A stretch of 64,000 bases of DNA from Bacillus sp. EB106-08-02-XG196 (GCF_013396335.1 NZ_JABWSY010000005.1:124001-188000); one strand, 5' to 3'. Positions 18,305-29,400 are shown, numbered from the stretch's first letter. The notes: generated by a model from the letters alone, not told the origin. Numbers and translations are program-made.

Positions 18305-20404
18305 ATGAATGGGCTTTTATGGGTAAACCTCATTGCATTCCTGGCTGTAACCGCTTACGCGATCAGTCTATTCGTTTACGTAGTGAAAACGAGGATTGAA
18401 TTCATTAAGCTGGGGAAAAAGGTCGAGTTTGACAACAATGTCAAGGAACGAATGCAAAAGATTTGGGTCAATGTTTTTGGTCAAAAGAAGTTATTAAAGG
18501 ACAAAAAAAGTGGAATCATGCACGTCATGTTCTTTTATGGCTTTCTTCTTGTCCAATTTGGTGCGATTGACTTTATTTGGAAGGGATTAGTGCCGGGTTC
18601 TCATTTACCACTCGGACCGCTTTATGCTGGATTTACCTTTTTCCAAGAAATCGTTACATTGCTGATTCTCGTTGCTGTCATTTGGGCATTTTACCGACGT
18701 TATGTTGAGAAACTTGTCCGCCTGAAACGCAATTTTAAATCAGGCCTAGTGTTAATTTTTATCGGCGGTTTAATGCTGTCCGTTCTAGTAGGAAACGGTA
18801 TGGGCATTATATGGCACGGTCATGAAGCCACTTGGACGGAGCCAATTGCCTCGTTGATTGCGCTTATTTTTTCGGGAATTGGTGAAACCGCTTCAATTGT
18901 CATTTTTTATGTGGCATGGTGGCTGCACTTATTATTCCTATTAACATTCTTAGTGTATGTGCCGCAATCGAAACACGCCCACTTAATTGCCGGACCGGCA
19001 AACGTATATTTTAACCGTTTAGAAAAACCAGGTAAGTTGAAGAAGGTCGATTTTGAGGACGAGTCACAGGAATCCTTCGGTGTTGGAAAAATTGAGGACT
19101 TTACGCAGCACCAAATGATCGACTTTTATGCCTGCGTGGAATGTGGACGCTGTACGAATATGTGTCCGGCAACAGGAACAGGGAAAATGCTGTCCCCAAT
19201 GGACTTAATTGTGAAAATGCGTGACCACTTAACAAATCATGGTGCAGCCGTTACCTCGAAACAGCCGTGGGTGCCGACCTTCGCGTTTGGCAACACAACG
19301 GGCAATCAAATTGCACTTGCAGCAAGCGGCCAAGGTGCACAAGAATCAGCGGCCACATTGGCTTATAATCCAAGTCTGATTGGCGATGTAATCACGGAAG
19401 AGGAAATCTGGGCTTGTACAACCTGCCGAAACTGTGAGGATCAATGTCCCGTTATGAACGAGCATGTTGATAAAATTATCGACCTTCGCCGTTATCTTGT
19501 TTTAACAGAAGGAAAGCTTGATGCAGATGCACAGCGCGCGATGACGAACATCGAACGACAGGGAAATCCATGGGGCTTAAACAGAAAAGAACGTGAAACA
19601 TGGCGTGAGGTTCGCGAGGATGTTCAAATCCCAACGGTAAAAGAAATGAATAAAAAAGGCGAAGAGTTTGAATATTTATTCTGGGTCGGTTCAATGGGGT
19701 CCTACGATAACCGCAGCCAAAAAATTGCTCTTTCTTTTGCGAAGCTGATGAACGAAGCAGGAGTGAAGTTTGCGATTTTGGGTAACAAAGAGAAAAACTC
19801 TGGCGATACACCGCGCCGTCTCGGCAATGAGTTCTTGTTCCAAGAGCTTGCGACGAAAAATATCGAGGAATTCCAAAAGGCTGAGGTTAAGAAGATTGTT
19901 ACGATTGATCCGCATGCCTATAATATTTTTAAAAATGAATACCCTGACTTCGGTTTAGAGGCTGAGGTTTATCACCATACAGAAATTCTTTATGAGCTCG
20001 TTCGTGACGGAAAGCTTGTACCGAAGCATGCGGTTAATGAAAAAATTACCTTCCATGATTCATGTTATTTAGGTCGATACAATGACGTCTACGACCCGCC
20101 ACGAGAGATTCTAAAATCGATTCCAGGTGTACAGCTTGTGGAAATGGAAAGAAACAGAGAAACAGGAATGTGCTGTGGGGCAGGCGGCGGCTTGATGTGG
20201 ATGGAGGAAGAAACCGGACACCGCATTAACGTGTCAAGAACCGAGCAAGCCATTGCAGTCAATCCTTCCATCATCAGTTCCGGATGTCCGTACTGCTTAA
20301 CGATGTTATCAGACGGAACCAAGGCAAAAGAAGTAGAAGAAAAGATTGCGACTTATGATGTGGCAGAGCTTTTAGAAAAAGCAGTTTGCGGGGAAGCAGC
20401 ATAG
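18305..20404 (+). CDS. fadF: Iron-sulfur membrane oxidoreductase FadF (ETF:quinone oxidoreductase-like)
   Basis: A 699-residue protein that probably passes electrons from acyl-CoA dehydrogenases and ETF to the quinone pool. It has an N-terminal membrane region of about five or six helices (nitrate-reductase-gamma-like, residues 1-230), then two 4Fe-4S motifs (CVECGRCTNMCP and CTTCRNCEDQCP), then heterodisulfide-reductase-type CCG domains (CYLGRYND, CCGAGGG and a final CPYC). B. subtilis fadF (ywjF) belongs to the FadR regulon and sits before acdA. The upstream FadR-type operator agrees. The start follows AAGGGGGCG. Confidence 0.92.
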   Translation: MNGLLWVNLIAFLAVTAYAISLFVYVVKTRIEFIKLGKKVEFDNNVKERMQKIWVNVFGQKKLLKDKKSGIMHVMFFYGFLLVQFGAIDFIWKGLVPGSHLPLGPLYAGFTFFQEIVTLLILVAVIWAFYRRYVEKLVRLKRNFKSGLVLIFIGGLMLSVLVGNGMGIIWHGHEATWTEPIASLIALIFSGIGETASIVIFYVAWWLHLLFLLTFLVYVPQSKHAHLIAGPANVYFNRLEKPGKLKKVDFEDESQESFGVGKIEDFTQHQMIDFYACVECGRCTNMCPATGTGKMLSPMDLIVKMRDHLTNHGAAVTSKQPWVPTFAFGNTTGNQIALAASGQGAQESAATLAYNPSLIGDVITEEEIWACTTCRNCEDQCPVMNEHVDKIIDLRRYLVLTEGKLDADAQRAMTNIERQGNPWGLNRKERETWREVREDVQIPTVKEMNKKGEEFEYLFWVGSMGSYDNRSQKIALSFAKLMNEAGVKFAILGNKEKNSGDTPRRLGNEFLFQELATKNIEEFQKAEVKKIVTIDPHAYNIFKNEYPDFGLEAEVYHHTEILYELVRDGKLVPKHAVNEKITFHDSCYLGRYNDVYDPPREILKSIPGVQLVEMERNRETGMCCGAGGGLMWMEEETGHRINVSRTEQAIAVNPSIISSGCPYCLTMLSDGTKAKEVEEKIATYDVAELLEKAVCGEAA

Positions 20405-20502
20405 AAAAATAGATCCGCGGGGCTAGTACGCAGCCGTAGTTAAGGCAGAAGTTGTTATGAGATACCTGAATTCATAAAATCTTAAGAATTTTGTGTAAAA
20501 CA

Positions 20503-20606
20503 TTTCAACTTTTGCCTTTTTTTATGTAAAATAGATAGTGGGTGGGAAAACGCTTTCAGATGGCAGGGATTTTTTTTGCTGCTATATCGAGCGAGCGTTC
20601 AGTCGG
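20503..20606 (+). promoter_or_regulatory. fadA promoter region: cre-like and FadR-like sites
   Basis: A weak promoter is seen as TTTCAA (20503-20508), 18 bp, TAAAAT (20527-20532). Downstream of the expected start, GGAAAACGCTTTCA (20545-20558) matches the cre consensus at 13 of 14 positions. CGAGCGAGCGTTCAGTCG (20588-20605) has the GANNGAN4TCNNTC spacing of FadR-type operators. Together they suggest catabolite repression plus acyl-CoA induction of the beta-oxidation genes. 20405-20500 shows nothing else. Confidence 0.6.
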
Positions 20607-20643
20607 TAATGATTTAAAGTGATAAAAAGGGAGAGTGTTTTGG

Positions 20644-21831
20644 ATGGGAAGAACAGTTATTTTAAGTGGAGTTAGAACACCCTTTGGAAAATTTGGCGGA
20701 TCACTTAGCAGCCTAACTGCTGGACAGCTTGGAGGAATTGCGGTTAAAGAAGCGATTACTCGTGCTGAAGTGAAGTCAGAAGACGTACAAGAGGTTATTT
20801 TAGGTACCGTTTTACAAGGCGGCCAGGGACAAATTCCTTCACGCCAAGCAGCTAGAGAGGCTGGACTTCCTTGGGAAGTGAAAACAGAAACCGTTAATAA
20901 AGTTTGTGCATCCGGTATGCGTAGTGTCACATTAGGGGATCAAATTATCCGTGCGGGCGATGAAGATTTGATTGTAGCAGGCGGCATGGAATCGATGAGC
21001 AATGCACCATATATTTTACCAAAAGCACGCTGGGGCTTGAAAATGGGCGATTCATCTGTGAAGGATTTAATGATTCATGACGGCTTAAGCTGCAGCTTCA
21101 CAGGCGTTCATATGGGAACCTACGGAAATTCAACCGCAAAAGAAATGGAAATCAGCCGAGAATCCCAGGATGAGTGGGCATTAAGAAGTCACCAAAGGGC
21201 GGTTAGTGCCATCGAAGGCGGAATTTTTGCAGAAGAAATCGTGCCTGTCACCGTACCACAGCGTAAAGGTGCACCGGTTGTCGTCGAGCATGATGAATCA
21301 CCACGAAAAGACACCTCAATCGCAAGACTTTCAAAATTAGCACCTGTTTTTAATTCAGACGGGACGATTACAGCAGGGAATGCACCTGGAATCAATGACG
21401 GTGCGGCGGCCCTCGTTTTAATGAGTGAAGAAAGAGCCTTACGCGAAGGCAGAAATCCAGAAGCAATTATTTTAGGGCATGCAGCGATTGCCCTTGAAGC
21501 AAAGGATTTTCCACAAACTCCAGGAGTCGTCATCAATAACTTATTGAAAAAGACCGGTAAAAACGTAGAAGATATCGACTTATTTGAAATCAATGAAGCC
21601 TTTGCGGCAGTTGCCTTAGCGAGTGGAAAAATTGCCGGCCTTGATCCTGAAAAGCTCAATGTCAATGGCGGTGCGGTCGCACTTGGTCATCCAATCGGGG
21701 CAAGTGGTGCACGGATTATTATCACCTTAATGCATGAACTGAAACGTCGTGGCGGCGGAATTGGAATTGCAGCGATTTGCAGCGGCGGCGGACAGGGTGA
21801 TGCGGTGATGATTGAGGTTCCTAGAGGTTAA
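20644..21831 (+). CDS. fadA: Acetyl-CoA acyltransferase (thiolase)
   Basis: A 395-residue thiolase that cleaves 3-ketoacyl-CoA or acetoacetyl-CoA, the last step of beta-oxidation. The acyl-enzyme cysteine lies in NKVCASGM (about C88), the NEAFA motif follows, the catalytic His is in [14 protein letters not shown], and the second cysteine is in CSGGGQG. I start at MGRTVIL; GGGAGAG lies 8 bases upstream and the earlier in-frame TTG has no site. It resembles B. subtilis MmgA. It is followed by a 21-bp repeat array and then the 3-hydroxyacyl-CoA dehydrogenase gene. Confidence 0.94.
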   Translation: MGRTVILSGVRTPFGKFGGSLSSLTAGQLGGIAVKEAITRAEVKSEDVQEVILGTVLQGGQGQIPSRQAAREAGLPWEVKTETVNKVCASGMRSVTLGDQIIRAGDEDLIVAGGMESMSNAPYILPKARWGLKMGDSSVKDLMIHDGLSCSFTGVHMGTYGNSTAKEMEISRESQDEWALRSHQRAVSAIEGGIFAEEIVPVTVPQRKGAPVVVEHDESPRKDTSIARLSKLAPVFNSDGTITAGNAPGINDGAAALVLMSEERALREGRNPEAIILGHAAIALEAKDFPQTPGVVINNLLKKTGKNVEDIDLFEINEAFAAVALASGKIAGLDPEKLNVNGGAVALGHPIGASGARIIITLMHELKRRGGGIGIAAICSGGGQGDAVMIEVPRG

Positions 21832-21845
21832 GGAGTTTTCGTTTT

Positions 21846-21987
21846 CCAGATAATGTCTAATCGTCCAAAAGGGTTTGGAAATAGTCCATAACCACAAGAA
21901 AAAGGTCCAAAATGTCATGAAAATAGTCCAAAACACATTGAAAAAGGTCCAAAACACATAAAAAAAAGTCCAAAACATAAAAAAGTC
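21846..21987 (+). repeat. 21-bp tandem array II (GTCCAAAAC type)
   Basis: The leader TTTTCCAGATAATGTCTAAT is followed by six units starting at 21862, 21883, 21904, 21925, 21946 and 21967, each exactly 21 bp. Every unit begins RGTCCAWAA (the first CGTCCAAAA); the rest is A-rich and variable. No terminator precedes it. It separates fadA from the dehydrogenase gene at 22048. Confidence 0.9.
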
Positions 21988-22047
21988 GAAATTTTTTATA
22001 AAAAAAGGGGCTTGAATGCATTTCAAGCCTCAATTGGAGGGGAAATA

Positions 22048-22899
22048 ATGAAGGTTGAAAAAATTATGGTTATTGGAGCCGGTCAAATGGGTTCTGGAAT
22101 TGCACAGGTTTGTGCACAGGCTGGCTACACGGTGTATCTTAACGATTTAAAACCGGAATTTGTGGAGCGCGGGTTGAGTGTGATCGGCAAAAACTTGTCT
22201 CGTCATGTGGATAAAGGCCGAATGACGGAGGAGCAAAAACAGGAAGTGTTAAACAAAATTACACCATCTTCTGACCTTCAGGATGCCCGTACGGTCGACC
22301 TCGTCATTGAGGCGGCGGTTGAAAATATGGACATCAAAACAAAAATCTTTGCGCAGTTAGATGAAATTGCGCCGGCACATGCGATTTTGGCGAGCAATAC
22401 GTCATCATTGCCGATTACAGAAATTGCGGCTGCCACGAAACGTCCAGAACAGGTAATCGGGATGCACTTTATGAACCCGGTACCGGTTATGAAGCTCGTG
22501 GAGATTATTCGCGGTTTGGCAACAGCAGATGAGGTTTATCAGGTGATCGAGGATATGACCAAGACACTCAGTAAGGTTCCGGTTGAGGTAAATGACTTCC
22601 CTGGATTTGTGGCGAACCGAATTCTGATGCCGATGATCAATGAAGCCATTTATACACTGTATGAAGGTGTGGCAACGAAAGAAGCGATTGACGATGTCAT
22701 GAAGCTTGGGATGAATCACCCCATGGGTCCGTTGACGCTGGCTGATTTTATCGGACTCGATACCTGTCTTTATATAATGGAAACTTTACATGAAGGCTTT
22801 GGGGATACCAAATACCGTCCATGCCCGCTGCTGCGCAAGTACGTGAAAGCTGGCTGGCTTGGCAAAAAATCAGGTCGAGGCTTCTACACTTACGAATAA
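22048..22899 (+). CDS. mmgB: 3-hydroxybutyryl-CoA dehydrogenase
   Basis: A 283-residue NAD-dependent 3-hydroxyacyl-CoA dehydrogenase of the short-chain (Hbd/MmgB) type. The N-terminal Rossmann motif is [19 protein letters not shown]. The substrate-binding [12 protein letters not shown] and the catalytic His-Glu context [16 protein letters not shown] are intact, and the C-terminal domain ([22 protein letters not shown]) is complete. The start at MKVEKIMV is set by TGGAGGGGAA. It lies in the beta-oxidation gene cluster, 15 bases before the first acyl-CoA dehydrogenase. Confidence 0.95.
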   Translation: MKVEKIMVIGAGQMGSGIAQVCAQAGYTVYLNDLKPEFVERGLSVIGKNLSRHVDKGRMTEEQKQEVLNKITPSSDLQDARTVDLVIEAAVENMDIKTKIFAQLDEIAPAHAILASNTSSLPITEIAAATKRPEQVIGMHFMNPVPVMKLVEIIRGLATADEVYQVIEDMTKTLSKVPVEVNDFPGFVANRILMPMINEAIYTLYEGVATKEAIDDVMKLGMNHPMGPLTLADFIGLDTCLYIMETLHEGFGDTKYRPCPLLRKYVKAGWLGKKSGRGFYTYE

Positions 22900-22914
22900 T
22901 TTGGAGGTCACACT

Positions 22915-24045
22915 ATGAATCTTACATTTTCAGAAGAGCAAGAAATGATGCGGAAAATGGTGCGCGATTTTGCTGAAAACGAAATTGCCCCATTTGTCGA
23001 GCGAATGGAGAAGGGAGAATTTCCTCGGGAGATACTCCGTAAAATGGGTGAACTTGGCCTGATGGGAATTCCGGTTCCTGAAAAATACGGCGGTGCTGAG
23101 ATGGATTTTGTCTCTTACATCATCGCGATCAATGAGATTTCAAGAGTAAGCGCGACAGTGGGCGTGATACTTTCTGTTCATACTTCAGTTGGAACAAACC
23201 CAATCTTGTATTTCGGTTCGGATGAACAAAAGCAGCGATTTTTGCCAAAACTGGCATCTGGTGAGTATTTGGCGGCGTTTTGCTTAACGGAGGCAGGCTC
23301 AGGATCGGATGCAAAAAGTATGAAATCCCGGGCGGTAAAAAAGGATGACCATTATGTCATCAACGGCTCAAAGATGTTTATTACCAATGGCGGGGAAGCG
23401 GATGTTTATATTGTATTTGCTTCAACCAATCCTGAATTGGGCAGCAACGGAATCTCAGCGTTTATTGTGGAAAAAAATTCACCAGGCCTCGTAATTGGCA
23501 AGGATGAACATAAAATGGGGCTTCATGGCTCTCGTACAGTGCAGCTTACGTTTGAAAACATGATCGTACCGGCTGAAAACCTTTTGGGTGAGGAAGGCGA
23601 AGGGTTTAAAATTGCGATGGCGAACCTGGATGTCGGACGAATCGGGATTGCTGCCCAGGCGCTTGGGATTGCGGAAGCGGCCTTAGGGGCTGCAGTGAAT
23701 TATGCGAAAGAGCGCGTGCAATTTGGGAAGCCCATTGCTGCGCAGCAGGGAATTGGTTTCAAATTAGCGGATATGGCGACGAATGTGGAAGCTGCTAGAC
23801 TATTACTCTATCGGGCAGCAGATTTACGGGCACAGGGCCTAAAATGTGGCATGGAAGCATCCATTGCAAAGTTATTTGCTTCGAAGACGGCTGTGGAGAC
23901 GGCAACAGAAGCCATTCAGGTGTTTGGCGGCTATGGTTATACAGAAGATTACCCTGTTGAGCGCTATTTCCGCGATGCCAAAGTGACCGAGATTTATGAG
24001 GGAACGAGTGAGATTCAACGGATTGTGATTAGTAAATATCTTTAA
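22915..24045 (+). CDS. mmgC: Acyl-CoA dehydrogenase (first copy)
   Basis: A 376-residue FAD-dependent acyl-CoA dehydrogenase, short/branched-chain type. It shows AFCLTEAGSGSDAKSM and MFITNGGEADVYIVFA (FAD and substrate binding), FGGYGYTEDYPVERYFRDAK and the catalytic Glu in IYEGTSEIQR. It closely resembles the next dehydrogenase downstream, so the two look like a tandem duplication that has since diverged. TTTGGAGG precedes the ATG. It is likely cotranscribed with the dehydrogenase upstream. Substrate chain length is inferred. Confidence 0.94.
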   Translation: MNLTFSEEQEMMRKMVRDFAENEIAPFVERMEKGEFPREILRKMGELGLMGIPVPEKYGGAEMDFVSYIIAINEISRVSATVGVILSVHTSVGTNPILYFGSDEQKQRFLPKLASGEYLAAFCLTEAGSGSDAKSMKSRAVKKDDHYVINGSKMFITNGGEADVYIVFASTNPELGSNGISAFIVEKNSPGLVIGKDEHKMGLHGSRTVQLTFENMIVPAENLLGEEGEGFKIAMANLDVGRIGIAAQALGIAEAALGAAVNYAKERVQFGKPIAAQQGIGFKLADMATNVEAARLLLYRAADLRAQGLKCGMEASIAKLFASKTAVETATEAIQVFGGYGYTEDYPVERYFRDAKVTEIYEGTSEIQRIVISKYL

Positions 24046-24047
24046 TT

Positions 24048-24234
24048 TGTGGATAGGTTACGGATTTTTGTAGATATCGCGTAGGAATGTGTAGATATCT
24101 GAGCAATTTGTGTGGATATCGGACTGAAATATGTGGATGTCCAGGCTAATTGTAGAAGGTGTACGGTTATTTGTAGAAGCAGTATGGTTTTTTGTAGAAG
24201 GTGTACGGTTATTTGTAGGAACTGTATGGTTTTT
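24048..24234 (+). repeat. 21-bp tandem array VI (TGTAGA type)
   Basis: Nine units start at 24048, 24069, 24090, 24111, 24132, 24151, 24172, 24193 and 24214. All are 21 bp except the fifth (19 bp). Early units read TGTRGATATC; later ones alternate TGTAGAAGGTGTACGGTTATT with TGTAGAAGCAGTATGGTTTTT. The core differs from arrays I-V but the period is the same. It fills the gap between the two acyl-CoA dehydrogenase genes. Confidence 0.85.
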
Positions 24235-24285
24235 CGTAATATCGGTGCGGTAAAAAGAGAACTTACCTTGAGGAGGACGTTTAAA

Positions 24286-25425
24286 ATGAACTTTCGCTTG
24301 TCTGAAGAACATGAAATGATTCGGAAAATGGTTCGGGATTTTGCTAGAAATGAGGTTGCTCCAACAGCGGCTGAGCGTGACGAGGAGGAGCGCTTTGATC
24401 GTGAGATTTTTGACAAGATGGCGGAGCTAGGTTTAACGGGAATTCCGTGGCCGGAGGAGTACGGCGGAATTGGAAGCGATTACCTTGCGTATTGTATTGC
24501 GGTGGAGGAGCTATCAAGAGTTTGCGCGTCAACCGGGGTTACTTTATCCGCGCACACTTCACTAGCGGGCTGGCCGATCTACAAATTCGGTTCTGAGGAG
24601 CAAAAGCAGCAATTCCTTCGTCCAATGGCGGAAGGTAAAAAAATCGGTGCTTACGGCTTAACGGAGCCAGGAAGCGGTTCGGACGCTGGCGGGATGAGAA
24701 CTACCGCTAGACTTGAAGGTGACCACTATGTCCTAAATGGTTCAAAAATTTTCATCACCAATGGCGGGATCGCTGATATTTATGTGGTTTTCGCGTTAAC
24801 AGATCCGTCTAGCAAACAAAGAGGAACGACTGCCTTCATCGTTGAAAGCGACTTCCCAGGCTTCTCAGTTGGTAAAAAGGAAAAGAAACTTGGCATTCGT
24901 TCGTCACCAACAACAGAAATTATTTTTGAAGAATGCCGGGTGCCTGTCACCAACGTACTTGGTGAAGTGGGCGAAGGCTTTAAAATTGCGATGATGACAC
25001 TCGATGGCGGCCGTAACGGAATTGCGGCACAGGCTGTTGGAATTGCGCAGGGTGCACTTGACGCTGCGGTCGATTATGCAAAAGAACGCGAGCAGTTTGG
25101 CAAGCCAATTGCTGCCAACCAAGGAATCGGCTTTAAGCTCGCGGATATGGCGACAAACATTGAAGCAGCAAGACTATTAACCTATCAAGCTGCATGGCTC
25201 GAGTCGAAAGGCCTGCCGTACGGCAAGGAATCGGCGATGTCGAAACTATTCGCTGGCGACACGGCGATGAAGGTTACTACGGAAGCGGTTCAGGTATTTG
25301 GGGGCTATGGTTATACAAAGGATTACCCAGTAGAGCGATACATGCGCGATGCAAAAATCACGCAAATCTACGAAGGAACACAGGAAATCCAACGCCTCGT
25401 AATCTCTAGAATGATTACGAAATAA
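24286..25425 (+). CDS. acdA: Acyl-CoA dehydrogenase (second copy)
   Basis: A 379-residue acyl-CoA dehydrogenase, paralogous to its upstream neighbour and closer to B. subtilis AcdA in its context before rpoE. Seen are [54 protein letters not shown] and [10 protein letters not shown] with the catalytic Glu. I start at [11 protein letters not shown], which has TTGAGGAGGACG upstream. The frame stays open through the repeat array to 24112, but that extension is repeat-derived and has no site. It is followed by the TetR regulator and icmF. Confidence 0.94.
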   Translation: MNFRLSEEHEMIRKMVRDFARNEVAPTAAERDEEERFDREIFDKMAELGLTGIPWPEEYGGIGSDYLAYCIAVEELSRVCASTGVTLSAHTSLAGWPIYKFGSEEQKQQFLRPMAEGKKIGAYGLTEPGSGSDAGGMRTTARLEGDHYVLNGSKIFITNGGIADIYVVFALTDPSSKQRGTTAFIVESDFPGFSVGKKEKKLGIRSSPTTEIIFEECRVPVTNVLGEVGEGFKIAMMTLDGGRNGIAAQAVGIAQGALDAAVDYAKEREQFGKPIAANQGIGFKLADMATNIEAARLLTYQAAWLESKGLPYGKESAMSKLFAGDTAMKVTTEAVQVFGGYGYTKDYPVERYMRDAKITQIYEGTQEIQRLVISRMITK

Positions 25426-25455
25426 CCACTTAATGAATAAAGGCGGTAAATAGGG

Positions 25456-26112
25456 ATGAAAAAGCGGGAAGTGCAAGCTTCAGTGAAAGATGAACGCCTT
25501 GTACAAAGAAGACGGGATCAAATGATCAAAGGGGCCGTTTCACTTTTTAAAGAAAAAGGGTTTCACCGGACGACGACAAGGGAAATTGCGAAGGCTGCAG
25601 GCTTTAGCATTGGGACGTTATACGAATATATTCGTACGAAGGAAGACGTCCTTTACCTCGTTTGTGACAGCATTTATGACCATGTGAGCGAGCGGCTTCA
25701 GGAGGATCTTGAAGATAAGCAAGGCACCCTCAATAGCTTGAGGCATGGAGTTGCCGATTATTTTCGCGTTATTGATGAAATGCAGGACGAAGTATTGGTC
25801 ATGTATCAAGAGGCGAAGTCGCTTACGAAGGATGCCCTCCCATATGTGTTGAATAAGGAAAATGAGATGGCGGCGATGTTTGAAAAACTCATCACGCTGT
25901 GTGTAGAAAATGGGGAATTGAACCTAACAGAAAATCAGATAAGAATTCTTTCGCACACGATTATTGTCGAGGGACAAATGTGGAGCTTCCGCCGCTGGTC
26001 TTTACAAAAATTATTTTCATTAGAAGAATATATTGAATTGCAAACGGAATATTTATTTTCGGGAATAAACGGGCTTAGTCAGGCCCAGAAAAAAGGGACG
26101 ATAACGAAATAA
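25456..26112 (+). CDS. TetR/AcrR family regulator
   Basis: A 218-residue repressor of the TetR family. The N-terminal helix-turn-helix is RRRDQMIKGAVSLFKEKGFH, then TTTREIAKAAGFSIGTLYEY. The rest is an all-helical ligand domain. Its place between acdA and icmF, inside a locus that carries FadR-like operators, suggests it senses acyl-CoAs and controls these genes, but it could regulate only part of the locus. The ATG at 25456 has a weak site (AAAGGCGGTAAATAGGG). It is separated from icmF by 12 bases and almost certainly shares its transcript. Confidence 0.88.
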   Translation: MKKREVQASVKDERLVQRRRDQMIKGAVSLFKEKGFHRTTTREIAKAAGFSIGTLYEYIRTKEDVLYLVCDSIYDHVSERLQEDLEDKQGTLNSLRHGVADYFRVIDEMQDEVLVMYQEAKSLTKDALPYVLNKENEMAAMFEKLITLCVENGELNLTENQIRILSHTIIVEGQMWSFRRWSLQKLFSLEEYIELQTEYLFSGINGLSQAQKKGTITK

Positions 26113-26124
26113 AGGGGGAGACAT

Positions 26125-29100
26125 ATGAGTACGACGGAGGTTTATCAACACAAGCACCATATTCGTTTTGTAACGGCGTCGAGTTTGTTTGATGGACATG
26201 ACGCTTCGATTAATATTATGCGGAGAATTCTGCAGGCGAGCGGAGCAGAGGTCATCCATCTTGGTCATAACCGTTCGGTTGAAGAGGTTGTCAATGCGGC
26301 GATTCACGAAGACGCGCAGGGGATTGCGATTTCTTCTTACCAAGGCGGACATGTCGAGTATTTTAAGTATATGTACGATTTGCTGAAGGAGAAAGGGGCG
26401 CCGAACATCCGCATTTATGGCGGCGGAGGCGGTGTTATTATCCCGCGCGAGATTAAGGAACTGCATGATTATGGGATTGCCTGGATTTTCTCTCCTGAGG
26501 ATGGCCGGAAGCTGGGGCTTCAAGGAATGATTAACCGAATGCTCGAGGAATGCGACTTTCCAACGGTTTCGGCTGACCATTCGGAACACATTGAAAAGCT
26601 GCCAACTGGTGACGTGAATGCGATTTCGAAACTAATTACCCTTGCTGAGCTTCATGTGGACAGCAACCGGGAAGCGGCAGCGGCTGCAGAAAGTCTGCTT
26701 GAAAAAGTAAAATCGCTAACGAAAGAGATTCCTGTTGTTGGGATCACTGGTACGGGCGGTGCTGGGAAAAGTTCACTAACCGATGAATTGATTCGCCGAT
26801 TTATCAATGAACTGCCTGATAAAAAAGTGGCGATTCTATCTGTTGACCCGACGAAGCAAAAAACAGGCGGGGCTCTATTAGGCGACCGTATTCGGATGAA
26901 TGCGATTTTTAATCCAAATGTTTTTATGCGCAGCCTGGCAACCCGTTCTTCCAAAACCGAGCTGTCGCTTGCTATTAAAGACGCTGTATCGGTTGTAAAG
27001 GCGGCTGGATTTGACCTTGTCATTGTAGAAACGAGCGGAATCGGCCAGGGCGATGCCGAGATTACTGAAATTTGTGATGTTTCCCTTTACGTGATGACCA
27101 GTGAATTCGGGGCACCTACACAGCTTGAAAAGATTGATATGATTGACTTTGCAGACTTAATTGTCATTAATAAATTTGAGCGCAAGGGCTCTGAGGATGC
27201 ATTGCGTCAGGTGCAAAAGCAATACCAGCGCAGTCATATGCTGTTTGAAAAAGATACAAGCGAGATGCCGGTATACGGTACGATTGCCAGCCAGTTTAAT
27301 GATCAAGGCACCAATGCTTTATTTGCGGCATTAATTGAAAAAATTAATGAAAAGACGGGCACTGATTGGGTTACTTCTTTTAGTAAATCTGCGTTAGTAG
27401 AAAAGCAAAATGTGATTATTCCAACTGACCGCCGTTATTATCTCCGGGAAATATCGGAGACAGTCCGCCGCTATCATCAAAAAGCCGAAGAGCAGGCAAA
27501 TATTGCCCGGAAATTATTCCAGCTTGAAGGGGCGATTGCAGTGGTCAAGGAGACAGAGGCAAATGGTGAAGTTCTTGCATCCTTAGAAGCCATTAGACAA
27601 GCAACGGAAGAGAAATTAACACCAGAATCGAAAAAAATACTCAATGGCTGGGAGAAAACAAAGGCTGCTTACCAGGCTGATAAATTTGTAACGAGAATTC
27701 GTGACAAAGAAATCATTACCATTTTAAAAACAAAAAGTCTATCTGGCATTGATATTCCAAAGGTTGTTTTACCAAGATATAAAGATTACGGTGAAATCCT
27801 CCGCTGGGTGTACCGCGAGAATGTACCAGGTTATTATCCGTTTACAGCTGGGGTGTTCCCGTTCAAACGCGAAGGGGAAGATCCGAAACGTCAATTTGCT
27901 GGCGAAGGAACACCGGAAAGAACGAATCGCCGCTTCCACTATTTATCCAAGGATGATGATGCAAAACGCTTAAGCACCGCGTTTGACTCGGTTACCTTGT
28001 ATGGCGAGGACCCAGATCACCGTCCGGACATTTTTGGAAAGATTGGCGAAAGCGGAGTCAATGTGTGTACACTTGATGATATGAAAAAGCTTTATGACGG
28101 CTTTGACCTTTGTCATCCATCTACTTCGGTGTCGATGACAATTAATGGTCCGGCTCCGATTATTTTGGCGATGTTCATGAACACAGCGATTGATCAGCAG
28201 GTGAAGAAAAAAGAAGCTGAGCTTGGGCGTGTGTTAACGGTTGAGGAATTTGCACAAGTGAAGGCGTATACCCTTAAGTCTGTCCGCGGTACCGTCCAAG
28301 CGGATATTCTAAAAGAAGACCAAGGCCAAAACACATGTATTTTTTCAACAGAGTTTGCCTTAAGAATGATGGGCGATATTCAACAGTATTTCATCGACCA
28401 GCAGGTGCGCAACTATTATTCTGTTTCGATTTCTGGCTATCATATTGCTGAGGCGGGTGCGAATCCGATTTCGCAGCTGGCATTTACATTATCGAACGGC
28501 TTTACGTATGTGGAGTATTATTTAAGCCGCGGGATGAACATCGATGACTTTGCACCAAACTTGTCGTTCTTCTTCTCTAATGGCTTGGATCCTGAATACA
28601 CCGTCATTGGCCGGGTGGCCCGCCGGATTTGGGCAAGTGTGATGCGTGATAAATACGGTGCGAGTGAACGCAGCCAAAAGCTGAAGTACCATGTTCAAAC
28701 CTCAGGCCGCTCGCTGCACGCCCAGGAAATTGACTTTAATGATATTCGTACCACCTTGCAGGCATTGATGGCCTTGCAGGATAACTGTAATTCGCTTCAT
28801 ACCAATGCCTATGACGAAGCGATTACGACACCGACAGAAGAATCGGTTCGCCGCGCGATGGCGATTCAGATGATTATCACAAAAGAACATGGGTTAGCGA
28901 AAAATGAAAATCCACTTCAAGGTTCTTTTATTGTCGAGGAACTGACGGACCTTGTAGAGGAAGCGGTTCTGCAAGAATTTGAACGCTTAAATGATCGCGG
29001 TGGTGTTCTTGGTTCAATGGAAACCCAGTATCAACGCGGAAAAATTCAAGATGAATCGATGTACTATGAAATGAAAAAGCATACAGGCGAGCTGCCAATT

Positions 29101-29391
29101 ATCGGAGTGAATACGTATTTAAATCCGAATCCACCTTCAGCGGAAGACATCGACAGCATGGAGCTGGCAAGAGCATCCTACGAGGAAAAGGAATTACAAA
29201 TTACCAATTTACGCGCCTTCCAAGAAACACATGCAGCAGAAACGGCGAAAGCATTAGAGCGGTTAAAAGCAGCAGCAGTCAACAACGAAAATATTTTCGA
29301 GGCACTAATGGAAACCGTAAAAGTAGCCAGCCTTGGACAAATAACAAAAGCACTCTACGAAGTAGGCGGGCAGTACCGGAGAAATATGTAG
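26125..29391 (+). CDS. icmF: Fused isobutyryl-CoA mutase IcmF
   Basis: A 1088-residue adenosylcobalamin enzyme that interconverts isobutyryl-CoA and n-butyryl-CoA (and in some homologues isovaleryl- and pivalyl-CoA). Domain order is a B12-binding domain (residues 10-140, base-off motif around FDGHDASIN), a MeaI-type G-protein chaperone (about 200-420, P-loop [23 protein letters not shown]), a linker, and the TIM-barrel substrate domain (about 555-1085, [28 protein letters not shown]). The length is typical of IcmF. Its position feeds branched-chain acyl-CoA into the adjacent beta-oxidation genes. AAGGGGGAG precedes the ATG. Confidence 0.95.
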   Translation: MSTTEVYQHKHHIRFVTASSLFDGHDASINIMRRILQASGAEVIHLGHNRSVEEVVNAAIHEDAQGIAISSYQGGHVEYFKYMYDLLKEKGAPNIRIYGGGGGVIIPREIKELHDYGIAWIFSPEDGRKLGLQGMINRMLEECDFPTVSADHSEHIEKLPTGDVNAISKLITLAELHVDSNREAAAAAESLLEKVKSLTKEIPVVGITGTGGAGKSSLTDELIRRFINELPDKKVAILSVDPTKQKTGGALLGDRIRMNAIFNPNVFMRSLATRSSKTELSLAIKDAVSVVKAAGFDLVIVETSGIGQGDAEITEICDVSLYVMTSEFGAPTQLEKIDMIDFADLIVINKFERKGSEDALRQVQKQYQRSHMLFEKDTSEMPVYGTIASQFNDQGTNALFAALIEKINEKTGTDWVTSFSKSALVEKQNVIIPTDRRYYLREISETVRRYHQKAEEQANIARKLFQLEGAIAVVKETEANGEVLASLEAIRQATEEKLTPESKKILNGWEKTKAAYQADKFVTRIRDKEIITILKTKSLSGIDIPKVVLPRYKDYGEILRWVYRENVPGYYPFTAGVFPFKREGEDPKRQFAGEGTPERTNRRFHYLSKDDDAKRLSTAFDSVTLYGEDPDHRPDIFGKIGESGVNVCTLDDMKKLYDGFDLCHPSTSVSMTINGPAPIILAMFMNTAIDQQVKKKEAELGRVLTVEEFAQVKAYTLKSVRGTVQADILKEDQGQNTCIFSTEFALRMMGDIQQYFIDQQVRNYYSVSISGYHIAEAGANPISQLAFTLSNGFTYVEYYLSRGMNIDDFAPNLSFFFSNGLDPEYTVIGRVARRIWASVMRDKYGASERSQKLKYHVQTSGRSLHAQEIDFNDIRTTLQALMALQDNCNSLHTNAYDEAITTPTEESVRRAMAIQMIITKEHGLAKNENPLQGSFIVEELTDLVEEAVLQEFERLNDRGGVLGSMETQYQRGKIQDESMYYEMKKHTGELPIIGVNTYLNPNPPSAEDIDSMELARASYEEKELQITNLRAFQETHAAETAKALERLKAAAVNNENIFEALMETVKVASLGQITKALYEVGGQYRRNM

Positions 29392-29400
29392 AGATTTTTC

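Noticed and set aside
24112-24285. N-terminal extension of the second acyl-CoA dehydrogenase through the 21-bp array
   Set aside because: The extension translates repeat DNA into Cys/Arg heptads, lacks a ribosome site, and the family start [10 protein letters not shown] has a strong AGGAGG site.
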